64,000 nucleotides of DNA, from the NCBI RefSeq assembly GCF_019693215.1, contig NZ_CP081183.1, positions 1,305,226 through 1,369,225 of the forward strand, given 5' to 3'. Numbering within the stretch: position 1 is the first letter of the stretch; each line of letters opens with the position of its first letter. Under the pieces are notes generated by a model, which saw only the letters and a program-made list of their open reading frames with translations, was not told where the DNA came from and did not search any database. Shown one piece after another: positions 35,465 to 43,916 of this stretch. Source of the DNA: Salinarchaeum sp. IM2453 (GTDB lineage: Archaea; Halobacteriota; Halobacteria; Halobacteriales; Salinarchaeaceae). A program made the translations under genes and the position numbers.

Positions 35465-36120
35465 CCGACTCACAAGTCCCTCGTGTGAAAATATGTGGCC
35501 ACACCCGTTCTCAGGATATCTATACCAGCGCCCATGCCGGTGCTGATGCAATCGGTATCATTACTGATGTTCCTGTCGACACTCCTCGCGAAGTCTCAAT
35601 AGATCAAGCGACACAGTTGATTGAGTGTGTCCCACCAATGGTAACGAGCGTTTGTGTTACAATGCCTGAGTCAGTCGAACAAGCACAAAACATCGCAGAT
35701 CAAACTGATCCAGATATCCTCCAGATCCATACGAGCCTGTCCCCTTCCGATATTGCTAAACTGTCTGACAGTGTTGATTCATCGATTATGGTTGCTGTTG
35801 ATGCTGAGGATGTGGATATGATCAAGTCTGTCGCTCCTGTTTCTGATCTGGTACTGGTTGATTCGACTAGTGACTCTGGTGGTGGTGGCACCGGACGAAC
35901 CCATGACTGGTCTCAAACCCGGGAGATCATCCAGGATATTTTGACCCCTGTTATCCTTGCTGGGGGATTAACTCCAGAAAATGTAGCAGACGCTATTCAA
36001 ACAGCGCAGCCATACGGTGTTGATGTTGCAAGTGGTGTCGAGTCTCGTGGAGGTATTAAAGACAAGCAGAACGTTACAGATTTCATCTCAGCTGCCTATC
36101 AACGGAGGGTTCCCGTATGA
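35461..36120 (+). CDS. trpF: Phosphoribosylanthranilate isomerase
   Basis: This enzyme isomerises phosphoribosylanthranilate to CdRP. The 219 residues form a TIM barrel: 'VKICGHTRSQDI' (catalytic Cys in KICG; usually KICGxT), 'GADAIGIITDVP', 'ILQIHT', 'LVLVDSTSDSGGGGTGRTHDW' (Asp and phosphate loop) and 'VILAGGLTPENVADAI', ending 'GVDVASGVESRGGIKD'. Overlaps trpD and trpE by four bases each. Confidence 0.94.
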   Translation: MTDSQVPRVKICGHTRSQDIYTSAHAGADAIGIITDVPVDTPREVSIDQATQLIECVPPMVTSVCVTMPESVEQAQNIADQTDPDILQIHTSLSPSDIAKLSDSVDSSIMVAVDAEDVDMIKSVAPVSDLVLVDSTSDSGGGGTGRTHDWSQTREIIQDILTPVILAGGLTPENVADAIQTAQPYGVDVASGVESRGGIKDKQNVTDFISAAYQRRVPV

Positions 36121-37709
36121 CTATCCTGTCAATGAATCGATCAGAATTTTGTGAGCGTGTTGCTGATGACTCAGCCACGGTCATTCGTGTTACTACTCAG
36201 ATCGATCCTGACGTTACGCCGATTGCCGCATACGCGGCTTTGACCGGCCGGACTGTTGATGCGGATCAATGCGATCACGCATATATCCTTGAAAGTGCTG
36301 AGAAAACTGCATCCAGTGATCCTGATGGAGCATTTCGTCCCTCATCCGAAGCTACGGATCGACACGCTAGATATTCCTTTGTGGGATATGATCCGGTGGC
36401 TACCATCTCTGTTACTGAGGATGCGGCCGATGTCCAAATCACGGGCGATGATCGGTACCAATCGCTTGTATCAACCAATGGAGGAGATGTGGTTGATACA
36501 CTTCGCTCAGCGTTGCCGGATGCTGAATTGGTCGGATTTAACGGTGCTGATCGACAGCGACTCGACGGTGGACTCGTCGGGTTTCTGGCATACGACGCTG
36601 TGTATAATCTTCATTTAGATGAAGTCGGTATCGATCGGCCTGAATCACCAGTTCCTGATGCCCAATATCTTCTGATGACAAAGACATTGGCTTTCGACGA
36701 GCTCAACGATACCGTTGAACTGGTCTTTACCCCCGTACTTCGACCTGAAGACGACCCGGCCGAGATTTATGACCAACTCCTTAACGAGGCCCAACGAGTT
36801 AATCAGCTATTGTCTGACGCAGCTTCTCCTGATCCTAACGGATTTTATCGCACGGGGGAGTCAGCAGGATCAAAAGACCAGTACGAACAGGCGGTTGAAG
36901 AAACAAAGGAACACATTCTTAGTGGTGATATATATCAGGGCGTTATTTCCAGAACCAGAGAATTATATGGCGAGATAGATCCACTTGGTCTGTATCTCGC
37001 ACTCCGCGATATTAACCCTTCTCCGTATATGTACCTTCTAAATTACGAGGATCGCCAAATCGTTGGAGCAAGCCCTGAAACCTTGGTCTCGGTCCGAAAT
37101 GAGGAGGTGATGGTGAACCCAATTGCCGGCACATGTCCACGAGGATCGAGTCCAGTTGAAGATCGCCGCCTTGCCGGTGAAATGCTCGCAGATGGGAAGG
37201 AACGAGCAGAACACACAATGCTCGTTGACCTAGCACGAAACGATGTTCGACGAGTTGCCGAACCTGGGTCTGTTCGTGTAGAGGAGTTCATGAGTGTGTT
37301 AAAATATAGCCACGTGCAGCATATTGAGTCAACAGTTACAGGCACCCTCCGCTCTGACTGCGATGCTTTTGATGCAATGCGTGCTACGTTCCCAGCTGGG
37401 ACTCTTTCTGGTGCCCCAAAAATCCGCGCAATGGAGATAATCAGTGACTTAGAAGAGACTCCACGTGGCGTATATGGCGGTGGAGTCGGGTACTTCTCTT
37501 GGACTGGTGACGCTGACTCTGCTATTGTCATTCGGACGGCAGCAATTGATGATCTCGGTGATAAACAGCGAGTCGCTGTCCGTGCTGGGGCCGGTATAGT
37601 TGCCGATAGTGATCCAGAAGCTGAATACGATGAGACAGAAAAGAAAATGGATGGTGTCCTTGCTGCTATTGAAAAGATTGAACATTCTACTGAAGAGGTG
37701 ATTCAATGA
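36117..37709 (+). CDS. trpE: Anthranilate synthase component I
   Basis: This subunit uses ammonia from TrpG to turn chorismate into anthranilate. The 530 residues contain the chorismate-binding blocks 'NPSPYMYLLNYED', 'VGASPETLV', 'VNPIAGTCPRG', 'LVDLARNDVRRVAEPGSVRVEEFM', 'TFPAGTLSGAPKIRAMEII' and 'RAGAGIVADSDPEAEYDET'. The N-terminal third, where Trp feedback binding usually sits, is divergent and hydrophilic. Coupled by four-base overlaps to trpF and trpG. Confidence 0.95.
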   Translation: MTILSMNRSEFCERVADDSATVIRVTTQIDPDVTPIAAYAALTGRTVDADQCDHAYILESAEKTASSDPDGAFRPSSEATDRHARYSFVGYDPVATISVTEDAADVQITGDDRYQSLVSTNGGDVVDTLRSALPDAELVGFNGADRQRLDGGLVGFLAYDAVYNLHLDEVGIDRPESPVPDAQYLLMTKTLAFDELNDTVELVFTPVLRPEDDPAEIYDQLLNEAQRVNQLLSDAASPDPNGFYRTGESAGSKDQYEQAVEETKEHILSGDIYQGVISRTRELYGEIDPLGLYLALRDINPSPYMYLLNYEDRQIVGASPETLVSVRNEEVMVNPIAGTCPRGSSPVEDRRLAGEMLADGKERAEHTMLVDLARNDVRRVAEPGSVRVEEFMSVLKYSHVQHIESTVTGTLRSDCDAFDAMRATFPAGTLSGAPKIRAMEIISDLEETPRGVYGGGVGYFSWTGDADSAIVIRTAAIDDLGDKQRVAVRAGAGIVADSDPEAEYDETEKKMDGVLAAIEKIEHSTEEVIQ

Positions 37710-38329
37710 CATCAGCGCATACTGTCGATTCTGCAAACCCAGAGAAACCTGAGCCTACAGTTCTATTTATCGATAACTTTGACTCATTTACGTACAATCT
37801 TGTTGAATACGTCAGCCAGCATGTTAATACAGCAGTACTACGAAACACTGCGTCAATTGCTGAGGTTCAGGCAGTTGATCCGGATGCGATCATCATTTCT
37901 CCTGGTCCAGGACACCCAAAAAACAAACGGGATGTCGGCGTAACTCTGGATGTTCTTACTAATATCAGCCACACGGTTCCCACATTAGGCGTCTGTCTTG
38001 GGTTAGAAGCGGCTGTGTATGCATATGGGGGTAACGTTGGTCGAGCCCCTGAGCCGGTCCATGGAAAAGCTTACACAGTCAACCACGACGGTAAAGGAAT
38101 TTATCGTGACATCGAACAAGGGTTTCAGGCTGGCCGGTACCATTCGTTAATCGCAACTGATATTCCAGACTGCTTTGAGATAACGGCAACAACCGAACAT
38201 GACGGAACTGAGTTAGTAATGGGCATCCGACATTGTGATTACCCAATCGAGTGCGTTCAGTTTCACCCCGAGAGTGTGCTTACTGGTGTTGGGCATGACC
38301 TCATTGAGAACTTTATTGAACTAATTTGA
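37706..38329 (+). CDS. trpG: Anthranilate synthase component II (glutamine amidotransferase)
   Basis: This subunit supplies ammonia from glutamine to TrpE. The 207 residues have 'FIDNFDSFTYNLVEYV', 'IIISPGPGHPKNKRDVG', the nucleophile in 'LGVCLGLEAAVYAYGG' (the usual CLGHQ is CLGLE here) and the catalytic His/Glu in 'VQFHPESVLT'. The Leu at the usual His/Gln position is worth noting but follows a pattern I associate with haloarchaeal TrpG. Last gene of the operon; trpC, trpB and trpA are not in the window. Confidence 0.93.
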   Translation: MTSAHTVDSANPEKPEPTVLFIDNFDSFTYNLVEYVSQHVNTAVLRNTASIAEVQAVDPDAIIISPGPGHPKNKRDVGVTLDVLTNISHTVPTLGVCLGLEAAVYAYGGNVGRAPEPVHGKAYTVNHDGKGIYRDIEQGFQAGRYHSLIATDIPDCFEITATTEHDGTELVMGIRHCDYPIECVQFHPESVLTGVGHDLIENFIELI

Positions 38330-38576
38330 GAACATTCCACTTTCACTCTGGTTTAGTTGGTTTAATGTCTCCCACATCCATACTCAAGAAGTGGACACAC
38401 CATCCCGATGGTCTCCGCTAACCTCTGGGGGGGTTGCGTTGTACCACGGGAATGGTCCCCAACTAAAACCCGTAACGCATCGTTTATGAGTATCCGAACT
38501 GTATCGGACATTCACTAAACTACCTATAATCATGACAGGATTAGTACAATATTTCGATGGAACGTATCAATCGTCT
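38330..38576. other. Intergenic leader before nrdJ with possible structure
   Basis: There is no gene here. Several short inverted repeats occur (e.g. CTAACC...GGGTTG around 38,420-38,435, and TTGCGTT...TAACGCA spanning ~38,433-38,483). ATACTCAAGAAGTG (38,380-38,393) recurs exactly at 60,662-60,675 and GTACCACGGGAA at ~27,917. I could not match it to a known riboswitch. It may be an element remnant or a regulatory leader. Confidence 0.35.
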
Positions 38577-38585
38577 AAGGAGGGG
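38577..38585 (+). promoter_or_regulatory. Strong Shine-Dalgarno site of nrdJ
   Basis: AAGGAGGGG ends seven bases before the ATG at 38,593. Such a strong site is uncommon in haloarchaea, where many messages are leaderless. It decides the start against the in-frame ATG at 38,557 and implies a transcript with a real leader. Confidence 0.75.
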
Positions 38586-38592
38586 ATTCGTT

Positions 38593-41500
38593 ATGAGTAA
38601 GAGCGATCTCTCTGCAGACGAACTAACACTGCCAATCAAGCGCACTGAAGGTGACACAATCGAAGAACGCTTGACTGCAAACGCTTATCATAATATCCTT
38701 CCGGCCCGTTACCTTCGAAAGGACGCCGATGGCAATCTCATTGAAGAGCAAGAAGACCTTTTTGAGCGTGTTGGAAAGAATATTGCTCTTGCAGAAGTTG
38801 TCTTCGAGTCCGAAAAGCAGGACACCGAGGTTACAGCAACGCCTGATCAATTAAAACCAGGTCATCCCCGACGTGGAGAACTTGCTGCTGAGGTCTTCGG
38901 ATACGACAACCGAAAAGCTGACAGTATCGATCAGGTTCCAGATGATCTTGATGCAGCTCAAGAATATCTCCTTGATGATGAGGTTGTTCTCACTGAATCA
39001 AATATTAATAAGTTTGCCTATGATACCGTTGTCCCTGATCTTCCTGATGACCTCCGCACACATGTCGAGGAGACAGCCGAGGAGTTTCAGGAACTCATGG
39101 AGAACCTCTCTTTCATGCCTAACTCGCCGACGCTAATGAACGCCGGCGACGAGCTTCAACAACTCTCCGCTTGTTTCGTGAACTCTCCTGGCGACGACAT
39201 TACTAACATCCACGAAACAGCAACTGAGGCCGCGAAAGTGTTCCAATCTGGCGGTGGAATGGGCTACTCTTTCTCGGATCTACGCCCATATGGTGATCCC
39301 GTCGGAAGTACAGGTGGAATTGCTTCTGGTCCAATCACTTTCATGCGCACATATGATCAGATGTGTGAAACAATCGCGCAGGGTGGTGCACGCCGTGGAG
39401 CTCAAATGGCTGTAATGAGCATTGCTCATCCTGATGTTATCCAGTTCATTCATGCCAAGAACAAGGATGTCTCGCTTGCTCGTACGCTTCGTCTCAATGA
39501 TCCAGATGACTTTACACATAATAGCTTTGCTGATGCCCTTGAGGAAGCCCGTGAGCTAATTGACGAGGAGGGGCGTGTTCCAGAACATCTTCGGAATGCT
39601 GTTGAAGGACATCTCTCGAATTTCAATATCTCCGTTGGTGTCACCAGTGAGTTTATGGAGGCACTCCAGAATGATGCGGAATTCACCTTTGTAAACCCCC
39701 GAACTGACGAGCCACACATTGTAACTCCAGAAACAAAGGAAGTTTACGAAATGTTTGGCCTTGATGAGTACGTTGAAGTCGGTGAAGAGCTTTCTATCCC
39801 AGCCGAAGAAATTTGGGAGCACATCATCGAAGGTGCACATGAAAACGGCGAACCTGGCATTGTTTACCTTGACCGAGTCAACGAGCGACACTCGTTTGAT
39901 GTTGAAGAACATCCAGAGCATGAAATATTAGCGACAAATCCATGCGGTGAACAACCGCTTGAGGAATATGAGGCCTGTAATCTTGGCCATATTAATTTCT
40001 CTACTCTTGCAGCAAAAGATGCGCCTGATTGGCGTGTTTGGGCAGATCAGAACGCTGCCGACTATGCAACTCAAGAGGATGCTCTCAGTGCATTCCTCAA
40101 AGAATCAATTGACTGGGATGAATTTAACCGCCGAATCGAGATGGGAACCCGATTCCTCGAAAATGTTGTGACTATGTCCGACTTCCCAATCGACAAAATC
40201 GAGGACACAGTCGGTCGCATGCGAAAAATTGGTCTTGGAATCATGGGTCTCGCTCAACTCTATGTGCAGTTGGGCATGAAATACGGCAGTGAGGCTTCAA
40301 ATGAAGTTGCTCGCCAGTTAATGGCACATATCAATCACCAATCAAAGTGGGTCTCCCATGAGTTAGCTAAAGAACGTGGTGTCTTTGCCGAGTGGGATGA
40401 TTCAAAGTATGCAAACCCAACTGAATACGCAGAGTGGTTTGAACACTTTACTGGTCTTGACGCAGATAACTGGGAAGACGGCTTCCCAATCAGAAACCAC
40501 AATACGACGACAATTGCCCCGACCGGAACAACCAGTATGGTTGGTAACACGACCGGTGGATGTGAGCCGATTTTCAACGTTGCATACTATAAGAACGTCT
40601 CTGACGATGTCCAAGGCGACGAAATGCTAGTTGAATTCGATGACTACTTCCTGCGAACGCTTGAGGCAAACAACATCGATGTTGAGGCCGTCAAGGAAGA
40701 AGCCCAACAGCAGATGGCCAATAATGAATTTGATGGTGTTGAGGGCCTCTCAACGGTTCCAGATGCAATCGGTGAACTCTTCGTTACAACTAACGATCTC
40801 TCTCCAAAAGAACATGCTGCAATCCAGTGTGCCCTGCAGGATGGTGTTGATGCGGCAATCTCAAAAACGGTCAATGCACCAAACGATTCCACGGTCGAAG
40901 ATGCCAAAGAAGTGTTTGAGTTCATCTACGAGCACGGTGGTAAAGGCGTCACATACTACCGTGATGGAACCCGATCAAAGCAGGTTCTGACAACTCGAGC
41001 CCAGAACACCGAATTTGCCGACGATGCAGAAGCCGCTGAGGCTATCGTTGAGCAAATTCAAGATATCTTCGGAGATATCGATACCTTCCTTGAACATGAC
41101 GATGTCAAAGCTGAGATTGACCGCCAAGTTGAGAACTTACTTGCTGTTGCCGATGGTGAACAGCCTGACAGTGATGCTGATGTCTACGCAGAGAAACGTC
41201 CACGACCGGACGTCCTCCACGGTATTACACAGCGAATTGATACCGGGTACGGCAAGCTGTATGTGAACATCAACGAAGATGAAGACGGTCGTCCATTTGA
41301 ACTATTCGCAAACATTGGTAACTCTGGTGGGTTTACTGCGTCTTTCACTGAGTCACTTGCAAAGACCATCTCAACCGCACTCCGATCCGGTGTAGATCCA
41401 CAGGAAATTGCTGACGAACTTCAGGGTATTCGCTCACCAAAGGTTGCTTGGGATAAGGGTGAACAGATTCAGTCGATCCCAGATGCAATTGGTACTGCGA

Positions 41501-41760
41501 TGCGCCGTTATCTTGACGGTGAAATCGACAAAGGATACCCACAGCAAAAAAATTTGACTGAAATCGAAGATAATGACAACCGGGACAGAAACAAAGAACT
41601 GTCGCAGGAAACAGATGGCGGCGCAGTTACTCAGGAAAACGCCTCTCAAGATCTAATTGATTCTGGCGAAAGCCCAGAATGTCCAGAATGTGGCTCTATG
41701 TCCCTGTACTACTCAGAGGGCTGTAAGACGTGTGAGAGTTGCGGATGGTCTGAGTGCTAA
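38593..41760 (+). CDS. nrdJ: Adenosylcobalamin-dependent (class II) ribonucleotide reductase
   Basis: This enzyme makes deoxyribonucleotides with a cobalamin-generated thiyl radical. It has 1,055 residues. Conserved parts are 'MPNSPTLMNAGDELQQLSACFV' (Cys194, one of the reducible pair), 'GGGMGYSFSDLRP', 'RRGAQMAVMSIAHPDV', 'ATNPCGEQPLEEYEACNLGHIN' (thiyl Cys451 in NPCGE) and 'APTGTTSMVGNTTGGCEPIFNV'. The C-terminus has 'CPECGSMSLYYSEGCKTCESCGWSEC', a Cys-rich tail that recycles the active-site disulfide and probably binds zinc. No intein is present. No nrdR-like gene lies beside it; the start is fixed by the strong ribosome-binding site. Confidence 0.95.
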   Translation: MSKSDLSADELTLPIKRTEGDTIEERLTANAYHNILPARYLRKDADGNLIEEQEDLFERVGKNIALAEVVFESEKQDTEVTATPDQLKPGHPRRGELAAEVFGYDNRKADSIDQVPDDLDAAQEYLLDDEVVLTESNINKFAYDTVVPDLPDDLRTHVEETAEEFQELMENLSFMPNSPTLMNAGDELQQLSACFVNSPGDDITNIHETATEAAKVFQSGGGMGYSFSDLRPYGDPVGSTGGIASGPITFMRTYDQMCETIAQGGARRGAQMAVMSIAHPDVIQFIHAKNKDVSLARTLRLNDPDDFTHNSFADALEEARELIDEEGRVPEHLRNAVEGHLSNFNISVGVTSEFMEALQNDAEFTFVNPRTDEPHIVTPETKEVYEMFGLDEYVEVGEELSIPAEEIWEHIIEGAHENGEPGIVYLDRVNERHSFDVEEHPEHEILATNPCGEQPLEEYEACNLGHINFSTLAAKDAPDWRVWADQNAADYATQEDALSAFLKESIDWDEFNRRIEMGTRFLENVVTMSDFPIDKIEDTVGRMRKIGLGIMGLAQLYVQLGMKYGSEASNEVARQLMAHINHQSKWVSHELAKERGVFAEWDDSKYANPTEYAEWFEHFTGLDADNWEDGFPIRNHNTTTIAPTGTTSMVGNTTGGCEPIFNVAYYKNVSDDVQGDEMLVEFDDYFLRTLEANNIDVEAVKEEAQQQMANNEFDGVEGLSTVPDAIGELFVTTNDLSPKEHAAIQCALQDGVDAAISKTVNAPNDSTVEDAKEVFEFIYEHGGKGVTYYRDGTRSKQVLTTRAQNTEFADDAEAAEAIVEQIQDIFGDIDTFLEHDDVKAEIDRQVENLLAVADGEQPDSDADVYAEKRPRPDVLHGITQRIDTGYGKLYVNINEDEDGRPFELFANIGNSGGFTASFTESLAKTISTALRSGVDPQEIADELQGIRSPKVAWDKGEQIQSIPDAIGTAMRRYLDGEIDKGYPQQKNLTEIEDNDNRDRNKELSQETDGGAVTQENASQDLIDSGESPECPECGSMSLYYSEGCKTCESCGWSEC

Positions 41761-41958
41761 ATACTGCTGGACGTAAATAAGATTCTGTATTCATACGTTT
41801 ATATTCTGAACTAGTAGAAGAAAATATCGCAGCGGTCGTTTCGACTTCCCACGATTTACATTTTCAGTAATACGAACTTAACTACTACCTACCAGTTGTA
41901 TTATATTTTATCTATGTTGCTATGTCAGATAACCTGCCTCTACGCTGTTTGAAAGCGA

Positions 41959-42660
41959 TTAATTGATCCGCTCAATAATTGATCTAGGTAGCATTGATGT
42001 CGGCATATTCTCTCGAATATGCCTAACAACATCTTTCGGGCTTTTTGTTTCAAGTGGAGGTAAACATGCGACTTTATGCCCGGTCATCCGCTCTAGTTCA
42101 TCAGGATTTGTTTGTTCGGCCGCAGTCTGCCCCTCGAATTCATTGAGAATAATCCCTTCAACAGACAAGTTCCGGTCTTCTAATGCTTCGACAGTTAGGC
42201 TAGTATGATTTAACGTTCCTAATCCTGACCGGGCAACGACTATTACTGGCAGTTTAAGATCCGCTATAAGATCAATGACTTCGTAATCCTCGGTAATTGG
42301 AACCCGAAGACCCCCGATTCCTTCGATAATAGCAAATTCATGTTCTGCTGCTATTGATCTGGTATCTTCTAACACTGCTTCATAGCAAATATCCCTGCCT
42401 TCTTTTGTAGCCGCAACACGGGGAGCAAGTGCTGGTTCGAATTGATGAAGGCAACTGGATGCTTTTATGCTCTCACAAACTTCAGCTACCCTCCCAGCAT
42501 CATCATCTTGTGGGGCCCCTGTCTGGGCGGGCTTGATAGCGTGAGCATCAATATAGACTTCACGCAGCCAGCCCGTTAATCCTGCAGTAACAAACGTTTT
42601 ACCGACGCTGGTACCCGTACCAGCGACAAATACACCACTAATTGTATCGGATTTTCTCAT
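41959..42660 (-). CDS. bioD: Dethiobiotin synthetase
   Basis: This enzyme closes the ureido ring of 7,8-diaminononanoate using CO2 and ATP. It has 233 residues. The P-loop 'GTGTSVGKTFVTAGL' is close to the N-terminus, followed by the substrate lysine region 'AHAIKPAQTGAPQDDDAG' and 'FAIIEGIGGLRVPI' (the usual E-G-(A/V)-G-G). I placed the start at ATG 42660 ('MRKSDTISGVFVAG'), overlapping the bioF stop by four bases; an upstream in-frame Met at 42711 would lie deep in bioF. Third gene of bioU-bioF-bioD. The ~200 bases downstream hold no gene. Confidence 0.92.
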   Translation of the reverse strand: MRKSDTISGVFVAGTGTSVGKTFVTAGLTGWLREVYIDAHAIKPAQTGAPQDDDAGRVAEVCESIKASSCLHQFEPALAPRVAATKEGRDICYEAVLEDTRSIAAEHEFAIIEGIGGLRVPITEDYEVIDLIADLKLPVIVVARSGLGTLNHTSLTVEALEDRNLSVEGIILNEFEGQTAAEQTNPDELERMTGHKVACLPPLETKSPKDVVRHIRENMPTSMLPRSIIERIN

Positions 42661-43865
42661 GCAGAAATAACCTCCGTATCTTCTCCCGCCTTTCGAAATG
42701 CTTTGATGCATGTTTCAATATCCGACTTATCATGTGTTGCCATTGGTGTAATACGAATCCTACTAGTCCCTTCAGGTACGGTTGGGGGACGAATTGGAGG
42801 AGCAACGATTCCTTGTTTTCTGACCTTCCTTCCTATCTCTAAGGCCTTCTTTCGATCACCGATCATTACTGGAAGTATATGTGAGTTCCCTAGCACTTCG
42901 TATCCTGCTGATGTAAGTCCACTTCGAAGGTGCTCAACATTCTCCCAAAGTTGCTCTGTACGATTACCGTTACGCGCAATTTTCAACGCCTTATACGCAG
43001 CACCCACAGCAGGTGGGGCAAGTCCAGTAGAGAACATAAATGATCTCGCGTTATTTATTAGATATTTGATCAAGGTTTTATTGCCAGCGACATATCCTCC
43101 CTGGCTCGCTAGTGCTTTTGAAAGAGTACCCACTTGAACGTCGATACGGTCTTCAAGCCCTTCGCGTTGGATGATCCCACCTCCATTGCCGAACAGTCCG
43201 GTAGCATGCGCCTCATCTGCCATAATCCACGCATTATATCTCTCCGCAACATCGCAGAGTTGTTTCAATGGGGCTATATCTCCATCCATGCTAAACACTG
43301 TATCCGTTATGACAAGCCAACGCTCATTTGGTTCTCGATTCGTGGTGGCGTCAGACATTTTTGTAGCTAAATCGCCGGTGTTACAGTGATCATAGACAAC
43401 TGTTTCTGCGTCAGCGAGACGACATCCGTCGATGATACTGGCATGATTCAATTCATCTGAAAAAACTAAATCGGGTTCAAGTGCAGCAATAGTACCTACA
43501 TTAGCGGCATACCCCGAGGAGAAAACCAATACTTTTTCAGTTTCTTTGCACTCAGCAATCTCCTGCTCTAAGGTGTGGTGAAGATCAGTGTCGCCCGTCA
43601 GCAACCTACTTGCCCCAGTTCCTGATCCTACATTACGGATTGCTTCCTCAGCAGCTTGCCGAACTCGCTTGTCACTGATCAATCCGAGATAGTTATTTGA
43701 TGCAAATATTTTCTCTTCAGATCCAAACTTAGCACCTTCATCGGTACGTCTTGTTAGAAACCGAGACCTTGCCCCAATCGACTCTGCTGGCTCAAGATTT
43801 CGCATGAGGTTTGCTGATCTATGTTCGTTAAGCCTATGCTCTAAATCGAAGTTTCCTGTAGTCAT
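42657..43865 (-). CDS. bioF: 8-amino-7-oxononanoate synthase
   Basis: This PLP enzyme joins pimeloyl thioester and alanine to make KAPA. The 402 residues have 'NYLGLISDKRV', 'GSGTGASRLLTGDTDLHHTLEQEIA', 'DELNHASIIDGCRL', 'MADEAHATGLFGNGG' and the PLP lysine in 'VGTLSKALASQGGYVAG'. It could be mistaken for 2-amino-3-ketobutyrate ligase or serine palmitoyltransferase relatives, but the flanking bioD and BioU-like gene support BioF. Coupled to bioD by a four-base overlap; 51 bases follow the bioU stop. Confidence 0.92.
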   Translation of the reverse strand: MTTGNFDLEHRLNEHRSANLMRNLEPAESIGARSRFLTRRTDEGAKFGSEEKIFASNNYLGLISDKRVRQAAEEAIRNVGSGTGASRLLTGDTDLHHTLEQEIAECKETEKVLVFSSGYAANVGTIAALEPDLVFSDELNHASIIDGCRLADAETVVYDHCNTGDLATKMSDATTNREPNERWLVITDTVFSMDGDIAPLKQLCDVAERYNAWIMADEAHATGLFGNGGGIIQREGLEDRIDVQVGTLSKALASQGGYVAGNKTLIKYLINNARSFMFSTGLAPPAVGAAYKALKIARNGNRTEQLWENVEHLRSGLTSAGYEVLGNSHILPVMIGDRKKALEIGRKVRKQGIVAPPIRPPTVPEGTSRIRITPMATHDKSDIETCIKAFRKAGEDTEVISA

Positions 43866-43916
43866 ATTCTTGACCTGATTAAAATCGCCTATTGTCCGAA
43901 TCGTTGAATAACCGAA

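Noticed and set aside
38330-38592. Cobalamin riboswitch upstream of nrdJ
   Set aside because: The B12-box consensus and its pseudoknot arms were not found; only short inverted repeats are present.
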